Source of the DNA: Odontocerum albicorne
Lineage: Eukaryota; Arthropoda; Insecta; Trichoptera; Odontoceridae
DNA: 64,000 nt
Direction: 5' to 3'
Assembly (NCBI GenBank): GCA_949825065.1
Contig: OX463847.1
Span: 38,807,042 to 38,871,041 of the forward strand
In this document: positions 34,801 to 46,800 of the stretch, piece after piece
Layout: each line of letters begins with the position of its first letter
Position numbering within the stretch: position 1 is the stretch's first letter
Made by a program: the position numbers and the translations under genes
Notes under the pieces: model-generated
Told to the model about the DNA's origin: nothing
The model's database searches: none
Seen by the model: the letters and a program-made list of their open reading frames with translations, nothing else

Positions 34801-37800
34801 TATTAACAACATGAACTAGAAGTGACACTTGTGTGGCTGGTTACAACATTCATACCCAGTATAATCATTCTATGCAACAGATGACATCTAAATCTGGCGA
34901 ATGTTGAATGTTAGAAATAGACGCCAAATTCACTCACTGTCTCTATTGTATAATATCCTTAACTGTCCCGTCGCCCTCTCTTATCTCGACGAAAATTTTC
35001 AGCATCTTTCCAATTATGGATTAGCGCTACACTCAAACAGAAATGGTCTATTGGCCTTTCCAGTTCACCGCTCCTCTTTGTTAACGTCGTCCTTTACTGT
35101 TTTTGCAGTGATACTCTGTAATCAGTTGCAAACCTTCCTTTCCTTTTGATTGATGATATCTCACTTTATGTGAAAAATAATGTTCGGGTGATTGTCCATC
35201 TTTGTGGGGTCTGTGGGCATATGCTCACGTATGTGTTTATGGCTTTCGTGACGATGGATAGTCATTTGAATGATTTATGCGTCCACGTAACTTGCTTCAT
35301 TTACTTTTGTCTGGTTGGTTGGAAGAGGTTGCCGTCTGGCAATAAGGCCGCCAGATTGTATTGCAATAAATTTTCTTTAATTCTCTTTAGTTCACTCACC
35401 AGCTTCAATATATGAGAAGTGTAGAACATATATCGAACACTAAATAAATCTATAAAATAACTTTCTTTTCAGTCTATGGACACCAGAACATGACTTCAAT
35501 CTTGATGAAGTCCTAAAGGAGATAGCTTTTTTCAAGGGAGTGAGTTATTACATGATGCAGTTCTGTAACTCTCCAGAATCTGACGTTAACTGTCCCAAGG
35601 GGAACTATTCCTACTACGCTGATGTGGTGAGTTAACTTTGTATAAATTGCATTTATTATATAATAGATAATTTGGTATATTGCTATTTCCCGCTTATTAT
35701 TATCACTCCTTGAGGGCTTCCTAATTACGAGTAACTCTAAAGAAAACAAGGGAGATTGAGGGATACCAAAATATCTAACAAAGCGCCATTTGATTACCTT
35801 GCATATAAGCTATAAACAAACTCAAATTCAGATTTGAATTGTCCTAAGAGTAAAACTAGTCCGAAAGTGAACCCGCACAGAATCGAACCTGTGACGCTTG
35901 CTTCCTATGAAATTTACGGCCGCCGAATTCCTCATACATTCGACAGACTTTCTAGAGAGATCAGCCAAATATTAAGTAAACAGAATCTCAAAATTTTCAT
36001 AGAGCCGCAACATTAATTTTCACTGTAACTATACATTTTAATGATGATAAAAAAACGAGATAAACCAAAATTTTTATTTAAAACTCAAATTCACAATACA
36101 GTCGTAGGCTACATAGAAGACTAGAATATTACATATGGGAGTTATAAGCCTCAATAGCTCAGGGCACTGCCTATAAAATAAGAAAACCTAAATAATTAAA
36201 CACAATAATAAGATTATGCCGCTTGTGTTCGTCCATCGGCCGTGTTCATGCTCTTCTGTTGAGGCTGCGGAGTGGAGGTGAAGCTGGAGTTGAAGAGTTG
36301 CACATGCCTATGGAAAGAGCCACGTGCGGCTCGCGAGCCGCTGTTTGCCGACCCCTGATCTAGTTGATAAGATAAGTCATCCAGCTCGGAGGTTGCTGAC
36401 TTGATTTCTGTTGGTACCCAATTATCTTAAGACCTCTTAAACATCTTTTTGTCCAGCTGGAAGAGATTGTGTTACATTGCAATAAATTCACCAGATTGTA
36501 CTGTAATAGATAACAAAATAAAATAAATGAATCCCCTATTAATTACAGACCTCATGCCTTTTCATGGTTTAATGTTCACAAAAGTAGGGCAACGTTCATC
36601 GTTTGATTCTTTCAGACATGTGGCATTATGAATCTGAAACTTTGTTTCAGGTCCGTAGTAAATGTCCAGATGTGGTGAACAATTGTACTTGGGTCGACCA
36701 AACTTTCGACTGTTGTGAATACTTTCTTCCTGTGGAGACAGAACTTGGAGTTTGTTTCGCCATCAACTCGGTGCAATCTCAGTAAGTCTTGAATTTGATC
36801 TAGTTAAAACAGATAGACTAGAGGGAATTAGTTAAATATTATCGTACATCACAGCTGCATGTAATTTTTTACAATGACAATAATAAAATGACATTTTATA
36901 TAGCTACGTTTAAAGAGCACACTATTCTCACTTCAACTCGAGATTCGAAACCACTTTTATTTTTAATATCGCTCCGTTTAAATATCACACTGATCACCTT
37001 TAACTCGAGATTCAAAACCACTTTTATTTTATATAGCTCCGTTTAAAGATCACACTGATCACACTGATCACCTTCAACTCGAGATTCAAAATCACTTTTA
37101 TTTTATATAGCTCCGTTTAAAGAGCACACTATTCTCACTTCAACTCCAGATTCGAAACCACTTTTATTTTATATAGCACCGTTTAAAGATCACACTGATC
37201 ACCTTCAACTCGAGATTCGAAATCGCTTTTATTTTATATAGCTCCGTTTAAAGAGCACACTATTCTCACTTCAACTCCAGATTCGAAACCACTTTTATTT
37301 TATATAGCACCGTTTAAAGATCACACTGATCACCTTCAACTCGAGATTCGAAATCGCTTTTATTTTATATAGCTCCGTTTAAAGAGCACACTATTCTCAC
37401 TTCAACTCCAGATTCGAAACCACTTTTATTTTACATAGCTCCATTTAAAAAGCACACTACTATATTATCATTTCAACTCGAGATTCGAAACCACTTTTAT
37501 TTTATATAGCTCCGTTTAAAGATCACACTGATCACCTTCAACTCGAGATTCAAAACCACTTTTATTTTATATAGCTCCGTTTAAAGAGCACACTATTCTC
37601 ACTTCAACTCGATATTCGAAACCACTTTTATTGACAAATTAAAAATATAACAAAATAAATAAATAAAAAATGAGTGTAAGGATAGGAAGATGGTGGCTGA
37701 GGCCATATTTTAGTTACTTCTCGGCATCAACATGTGTATAGAAAAACATATGTGTTAAGAAAACTGCAGAAAACTTACCAAAGAAAGACGAACTACGAAG

Positions 37801-40800
37801 ACACCTTTGTAGATGTTCCGATATGTGATAGCAACATATTGGGCTTTAGTTGTAATGAAGTGTATGTGTGTAGTGTTCATATACTCGTATAATATATAAA
37901 AAACCGTTTGATAATGGTAATACCGATTATTTATCTGTATTTCCAGAAACCCCAACGGGAAACGGTTTCCTATGATCAGCGATAGGAAAACGGGACCTGG
38001 TGCTTTTACTTTCAATGTGATGGTGCCTGCTAATGTAAGTTTCTTATCTTATTATCATATTTTACACTGAAATGCATTTACAGGCTTAGTTTTGGCATCT
38101 AGGCTTCTATCTTTTTGCCTATTGCCTTACGATACTCCGCTTACACTTTATAAAAAGTTCATTCTTATTAAATTGTTTATGTACAGGTGTACGTATTAGG
38201 AGAAGAAGAAGTCCCTACATTGACGACACTTAACTCTGAAATCCTATCAGTAACTGGACAGTTACATTACAGGTATGAGTAGAACTAACAGTAGACTATA
38301 TTATTCAGGGTTGAATTAAACGAGACAGGTATAAAATGTAATTATTTATATAATTTAAAAATAAGCATATTTTTTCATTCGACTGTACTCGTATAATATA
38401 ATATGTACTAGAAAATTACACTGGAAAACTTAGTAATAAGTCAAAGAGAATAAAACTAGCGATATTGCGAAAACGTCGTCGACCACAAATCTATATAACA
38501 TATATTCCGGTACGAGAGCTGTGAACATTCACTAGAATTCTCCCGTTCTCCCGATTGGATATTGACTATGCTGCAGTCTCGGACATATTTGGTGACAGTC
38601 TTAATGCCTTTAAAAGTTCTCTAAGAGAGCGATTACCTTTTGTTTGAACCATAAATCTGACGCTACGGCGTGACTTTCGTTGACTTTGTTTTCTCTCTTT
38701 ACATTTGCTGACTTTGTTTCTCTTAAACTTTTCGACATCTCTGTAAATATATCGAAGTTTAGTTGCCTGTTTGTTTTTTGTCTATTTGAGTGGATTTATT
38801 ATACTTATATGTAGGGTTTTTTTTTTGCGGGGGATTGCAGTGAAGCGGCGCTCCACCACCTTTTTTACGGTATACAAAAAGTTTGACAAGAAGTTAGATC
38901 CAGAACCTTTTTTTTTTAACAAAGCACTGTCAGTGCTTTTTATTTTAAATAAAATCACCGTCAGTGCTTTTTTTGCGGTGGAGCGCAGTGAAGCGGCCCT
39001 CCACCACCTTTTTTACGGTATATAAAAAGCCTGAGAAGAATTGAGCTCTGTCACCTTTTTTTTTTTTAAAAAAAAAAGCACTGCTTATGTGTATGCATAT
39101 TTTTGTTATTATTTTCTCTCTTTTTATATATCATATACTAGGGCCTTTGATTACCTGAGCCGTGACCTATCTCAAGTTTGTATTTTATGTGTGGTGGGTG
39201 CTATGTATATGCGTACTGCTTTTTGATATTTTTTTGTATATGATTCACAGGTATGTTTATAGTTTTAGTGACAATTTGTATTTACATCAATCGCACTCAA
39301 AATTCTAATTTGAGTATAACTTTAGTAACCTTTTTTAATGATTGATAAAAGACTGTACATTAAAATAAAATAAAATAAAGTATATTGTACCGTTGATTAA
39401 TGAATAAATAAATAATCTTAAAACTGTTTTTTTGAACCAGGCGTCACATATCTGTTAAAAGCATTGAGAACGATTTTGAAGCTCGGTACGTATCATCTTC
39501 TAAGCGGCGTTGTAAGTACCCCGATGAGGATCCACCCTCGGTCTACCCACGCCACTCCTACTCAGCCTGCACGGTGCAGTGCCGTAAGGACGCGCAGCTT
39601 GCTACGTGTGGATGCACCAGTTTCTTCACCCCTAATACTACACAGGATCTGCACTGCAAAGTTGAAGGTGATTTGAATTGTATTTTTTAGGTAATCATTG
39701 TTGTTTTGGAGTCAAAAAAAAAACCGAAATGGCAGTGATGGACATTTTTGAAGGAATTGAGTTTCATCAATTAATACTTTTTAAATAAAATATCATCCTA
39801 CATTGATGGTCTCCTTGGCCTAGTTGGTAAAACAACGATCTTTTAGCCTGACAGTTGTGGGATTGATTCCCGATGGATTTTTAAGATTATATACCAGTCT
39901 GGTTTTCACTTAAGGCGTCTACTAACGTTTTTTGATATTTGTTTACTGTGCTTTTACTGGTATTTACTGGTGTTTGTTTTCTGTCTCTATTCCAGGGGTA
40001 GGGAACCTTTTTAGGCTGGAAGACTGCATTATGTTACCTAATAAAACCGCATTAAAAAACGTTAGTTAGATGGACTTCAAAATGTACATTATTTTGTCAA
40101 TAATGTTCTCAGTACAATACAGACAAAACCCTAGTTTACTGTGGATACAACAAATGAAAGGCAACAAACCCAGATCCATAAAAATTGTGTGTCCACATTA
40201 AATTACCTGTTGTTTTTCCATAAATCATGTATTTATAAAAATTCTTATCATATATAAATAAATAAAATTAAAAAAAATGGCAAGAATCGAACTACAATGT
40301 TATATCTAAATTAAAAAATATTTATTTTAATGTGATATGATTAGGTTAAGGACCAATAAACACACAAACTAATTTTATTGCATTTTCTGTGATTAATTTT
40401 CGTTATCATTTATTTTGACATAAAAAAAATACGTAATAGAAGATTTTTGTTAACTTTTTCAAGTCAACTAACCTTTTAATGACTTTGTTGTGGACTGCTT
40501 TTTGTAGAAAAGAATTTGAGTATTTGGTTCTGTTATACACATAGTTCTACTTGACAGAGGTAGTTATTTGTACTTTGAAACCCTATCAGGGGCTCAGCAT
40601 CCTACATCTTGGATAATCGCTGGAAGATTTCCGTTTTTCCGAATTTATAAGCTACTTATTATAAGTTGCTTCAATCCAACAATTATACTCATTCAAAAGG
40701 CCGCAGTTAATGACCTACAAGTCCGCATGTTCCCAACCCTTTCTCTAGTCCATACGTTATGATACGCTTTATATATGATTTATAAATATTAACCTTATAC

Positions 40801-43800
40801 AAGGCGTATCCAGAAAGTAAGTGTACTGAGGCTCTCACGACCGGATGGATTTTATTTTCGACATGTTGGCTACACTTCCGTATAGCCTGACCCTTCCCCT
40901 CCGCAACGAGACCGGTTCGAGGTCAGTACGTTGAGAAGTGTCGATGCGACAACACGTTTCGTGAAAAATGTCAATCCAATCTCCCGCCAAGTGCGAAATA
41001 CGCGGCGTCATCCGTTATCTCGTTTGGAAGGGAAAACCTCTGGTTGAGGTTTATAATGAGGTGAAAACTGCATATGGTGATAAAGCTATGAATCGTACGA
41101 GTGTGTACAAGTGGTGTCGCGAGCTTAAAAACGGTCGTACGTCTGTGCATGATGATCAGAGGAGCGGAAGACCTTCAATTGTGACTGACGAAATTGTGGA
41201 AAAAATCGAAAATGCGCTCCGTGACGATCGCAGATTGACTGTGGATGAACTGTCTGCGATGTTTCCGCAAATCTCCAGATCTCTACTACACGAAACCATC
41301 ACAGAAACCCTCGGATATTGGAAACTGTCCGCGAGGTGGGTCCCAAAACAGCTGACAGACCAACACAAGTTGAATCGAGTGTAGGCCGGGCAAGAGTTTT
41401 TGAGGCGCTGCAAACTCCATGGAGATGAATTTCTCCTCTCCATCGTTACTGGAGATGAAACTTGGGTTGCACACTACACGCCTGAAACCAAAAGGCAGTC
41501 TCAACAGTGGCATCACACCTCTTCACCCTCCCCCAAAAAGTTCAAAACCACAATTTCAGCCAAGAAAATCATGGCATCCGTGTTTTGGGACTGTCAAGGC
41601 ATAATTTTAATTGAATATATGCCTCAAGGGGAGACCATAAACTCTGCAAGATACTGTGAGAACCTAAAAAAATTGCGGAGGGCGATTCAGAACAAGAGGA
41701 GAGGCATGCTGACAAAGGGAGTCTGCCTGCTGCACGACAATGCCAGACCACACACGGCCAACGCCACGAAGGAACTGCTCGCCTCGTTTAAATGGGATGT
41801 CCTGAACCATCCCGCGCATTCCCCTGATCTAGCACCTTCAGATTACTATCTCTTTACCTCCCTGAAACTGCACATGGGTGGAAAAGGGTTTTCAACTGAC
41901 GAGGAGGTAAAGGAGGAGGTGGAGAAGTGGACGGAGGGGTTGGCGGGAAACTACTTCGAGGAAGGCATCAAAAAGTTGATACCCCGCTTCACCACCTGCA
42001 TTGAGAGGAATGGTGACTATGACGAAAAATAGCTTACATATGTATTACGGTAACCACGTAATTTTTTTGTTTAAATAAAAAAAATTGTAACCTACAAAAA
42101 TTCAGTACACTTACTTTCTGGATATGCCTCGTACATCGATTCTATGTGTGGAAATGACTTGTGGAAAAGATTTGTGTGGGCTCTTGAGTGTGGGTTTCTT
42201 CTTGTTTTGATTTTTGTTGTTTTGTATTTGTGTTTCTGTATATTTTTGTGTTAACTTTTATTCTTATGATTGTGTGCGGTATATTATGGAATGAACAAGT
42301 TTGGTCTTTCTGGAGTGATGATGTGTGAAGAGTTTGATTCCGCATGATGTTTCCAGTTGTAATTGAGTGTCACTGTTTGTCAGGTTGATGAGAACGTGCA
42401 ACGGGGTTTTGTTTTTGTGTCATCAAAAATCGAAAAGAAGTATCGATTTATTTTTTCATTCTAAATATCCTCAGTGAGATACAGGCAAAAGCCTAGTTTA
42501 CTGGGGATACGACAAATGAAAGGCGACAAACCCAGATCCATTAAAATAATGAATATCTAAATTAAATTACCTGTTGTTTTTTTGCAAATTATGTATATTT
42601 CTTGTCATGTGTAATAATAAATAAAAAAATAATAAATTCTTTCAAGACACATTTGAAGCATCCGGATTAAGATGGTCTGGAGGCGGCTGTGTGAAGTAAT
42701 TCTACAAATAGTTGTAGAAGAGCAAGCTTATGATGGTTGTAGAAGAGCAAATCTACACCGAGATACTTGAATTCTATTAAAAATAAGATATGATGTAAAC
42801 ACCCCCCGCTTTTGGATGTTTGTATGAAACTGTCAATATATTTCTTTGTTGACAGTTGCTCAATTTCCCTAGCGGCTGGAGTTCGAACTTTTTGGATTGT
42901 TTATGTGTGAATTTCACGGGTGTAAGTCAGAACAGAGCAGGAAATGATCCAATTGGGACCATTTATCTTATGTAACATTGTATGAAATTTTAAATTAAAA
43001 AAATAGATATCGGAACTTGTTAATACTGAAATTAATAAAATTATGCAAACGTATATATGTGTCCATACATACCATCACTAAATTTCCCTGTTGGAGCATG
43101 CAGAGAGAACAGAGCGCCAGACTTTCCTATCTCAATACACATCCTTAGTTCTTTCCACATTCATACCCCTTCTCACACAACTACGATTTATCTGAATCTC
43201 TATGTTTCCTTCTTTTAAAATATAATTTCTGGATCCAACCATACTTTTATTGATCCTTCTTTACCATGCCTTCCATTCCCGTTTACACTTGATATTTATT
43301 TTGTTAGTATTTTTTCATTCATTCATTCTACATGCCCAATTCATCTCCAAGTAATTGTTCATCTTATTTAATATATCAGCATCACTTTATTTTATCGTAC
43401 AGTTAAACCCCATGTATTATTCTTAATGCACTCATTTTCACAGTATTTATTCGACTCTTTTCATTCTTTTTCCATGTCAATGTTTCACTCCCATACATCC
43501 AAATTGATATAAAAATATTGTAATTTGTTTTATCAATCACTGTTTATTCCACTTTTTGTAACGGTATAACCCTACCGGTTTCAAGACTTTCACCTCATCA
43601 TCAGGAGAGCACAAATACGACTTATTTGTACTCCCCTGATGATGAGGTGAAAGCCTTGAAACCAGTAGGGTTATACCGTTACAAAAAGTGGACTAAACAG
43701 TGTTTGATAAAACAAATTACAATGTCTTTAACACAAGTTTTTCGGCACCCGTCAAATTGACGGGTTTCCGATTTGTTTTTGCAAATTTTACAAAACAGAC

Positions 43801-46800
43801 AGTATTTTTCCTGGTTTTTTTTACGACTTTTTATAATTGAACAATGCAAATATATTTACTCTATTTTTATCTTCTTATTTTTGAAAATTTGGTCACTTTA
43901 TACTTGTCTTTACTGACACCCGTCAAATTGACTGGTTTGGTAATTTGATAACTGTATACTAACCGTTGACTGATATCTGTATATTAACCGTTTATAAAAT
44001 CTGATAACTGTATACTAACCGTTTATAAAATCTGATAACTGTATACTAACCGTTTATAAAAGTAAACCAAAAATAAAAGTCCTTTTTCTGAGCACAAAGC
44101 ATACATTCGTAAAATTAAAAAACAACGATAATAGTTTACCAGAAACAATTTGATATTACAAGACCAAGTGTGGTGTAGATGTTGTTAATACTCCGTCAAA
44201 TCAGGAAGTGCTAGATGCCCCTCCAAGTTTTCTTCAACATCTTGGATTTGGCAGCAATAAATGCATGGATACTTTATAAAGAATGCACTGTACTCGATGT
44301 ATCAAGAAAGGACTTCTTATTTCAATTGACCGAGGAACTAGCCAAGGGAGAAATGAACCGCATCAGGCACCAGACACTGTTTCTCTTCAGTCACGGAATA
44401 CCACTTCTCAAATACGCAAAAGTTGTCAAATAGGCAGTTGTAAAAAAACTAGAAGCAATAATGCATGTACAAAATGTAAAAAGATTGTGTATGGAAAATG
44501 TACTAAGAAAATTGAATATGTTTGGAAAAAATGTTCCGAATAGTTGAATATATTATTTTTATTGTCACTCCCTCTAACATTTTACTTAAAATAATATTTC
44601 CATTTGTATATTATGTCTTTTTTAAGTTAAATAAATCATTTAAAAAGGAAAAAATAAGTAATTGTGTTTATCCGTCAATTTGACGGGTGCCCGTAGAGAT
44701 AAGTATATAAAAAATGCCCTTAAACCTAGTGTTAAACCTCCACAATGTTAATGACTTAACTATAAATAATATATAAAAATGCCCGTAAACCTAGTGTTAA
44801 ACCTTCACAATGTTAATGACTTAACTATAAATAGTATATAAAAATGCCCGTAAACCTAGTGTTAAACCTCCACAATGTTAATGACTTAACTATAAATACT
44901 ATATAAAAAGGCTCGTAAACCTAGTGTTAAACCTCCACAATGTTAATGAATTAACTATAAATAATATATAAAAATGCCCGTAAACCAAGTGTTAAACCTC
45001 CACAATGTTAATGACTTAACTATAAATAATATATAAAAATGCCCGTAAACCTAGTGTTAAACCTCCACAATGTTAATGACTTAACTATAAATAATATATG
45101 AAAATGCCCGTAAACCCAGTGTTAAACCTCCACAATGTTAATGACTTAACTATAAATACTATATAAAAATACACGTAAACCTAGTGTTAAACCTCCACAA
45201 TGTTAATGAATTAACTATAAATAATATATAAAAATGCCCGTAAACCAAGTGTTAAACCTCCACAATGTTAATGACTTAACTATAAATAATATATAAAAAT
45301 GCCCGTAAACCTAGTGTTAAACCTCCACAATGTTAATGACTTAACTATAAATAGTATATAAAAATGCCCGTAAACCTAGTGTTAAACCTCCACAATGTTG
45401 ATGACTTAACTATAAATAATGTATAAAAATATTGCCATTAACTATCATCTCAGCAGATTTTAATTATTTCAGGTTTAAATATAAATGTTTTAGTGTCCTA
45501 TTGACTTTATTTCCTACCACTACACGCCATTCGAATTATATGAACATTTAAATAAATAAATAAAAGAGACATCAGAACTTGTTAATACTGAAATTAATGT
45601 TTCAGGTCTCGCATGCTTACACGAGAACTATGGTAAACTTAGTGTATTGAAAGCCTCTTGGAGCTCAAGGCCAGGACTGTATTGTGATTGTCAACCGTCG
45701 TGCGAGGAGAAAGAGATATCCGTTATCGCTGATGCTAAGTCCTCTATCCAGGAGGCTCACTCCCTCGTGGAGATTTCTCTTAGTGCCCTGCCTACAGAGA
45801 AGTACCGGAGGAATGTTGTGAGAGCACGTTTGGATTTAGTTGGTGAGCTTTTTGCAATGATATTTAATGTATTTTTCTTTGATGATTTAAAATATAACAC
45901 ATCGATCAATAAGCTTTGTGACTAACTACTAAAACAACATTTATTTTCCAAAATTCTTCTTTATTCATCAACATAGTCTCATTCAAGAGCGATACATTTA
46001 TTCCAACGCTTTCCTAAGTTTTCTATGCCAGCCATGTAGAACGATTTATCTTTGGTTTCAAAATAGGCATTAGTTTCGGCAATCACTTCTTCATTGGAGC
46101 CAAATCTCTTTCCCTGGAGCATCTTTTTGAGGTCTGCGAACATCCAATTGTCGCTGCGGGCCAAATCTGGAGAATACGGGGGGTGCGGAAACAATTTGAA
46201 GTTCAACTCATGCAATTTGGCCATCGTTACCATCGACTTGTGACACAGTGCATTGTCCTGATGAGAGAGAACTTTTTTCTTCTACACATGGAGCCGTTTT
46301 TTGCAATTTCTGCCTTCAAATGCTCCAATAATGCTATGTAATATTGATGGTTTTTCCCTTTTCAAGGAGATCAATGAATATTATATGTTATAATTATACA
46401 AACGCTCCAATAATGGGATGTAATATTCGCTATTAATGGTTTTTCCCTTTTCAAGGTGATCAATGAATATTATATGTTATAATTATACAAACGCTCCAAG
46501 AATGGTATGTAATATTCACTATTGATAGTTTTTCTCTTTTCAAGGTGATCAATGAATATTATATGTTATAATTATACAAACGCTCCAATAATGGTATGTT
46601 ATATTCGCTATTGATGGTTTTTCCCTTTTCAAGGTGATCAATGAATATTATATGTTATAATTATACAAACGCTCCAATAATGGTATGTCATATTCGCTAT
46701 TGATGGTTTTTCCCTTTTCAAGGTGATCAATGAATATTATATGTTATAATTTATACAAAGAAAGACTAAGACATATTGCTTGAACTAGAAATAAGGGATC

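Noticed and set aside
36603..36785. Independent small ORF
   Set aside because: It is ppkB exon 4 read through the upstream intron; the true exon starts at 36651.
42142..42345. Minus-strand 67-codon frame, similar to one at 56158-56388
   Set aside because: Both lie in a dispersed repeat; the similarity follows from repeat identity, not from protein conservation.
44702..45430. CRISPR array
   Set aside because: Units are contiguous 65-bp copies with no unique spacers, in an animal intron. The other regular arrays were rejected on the same ground.
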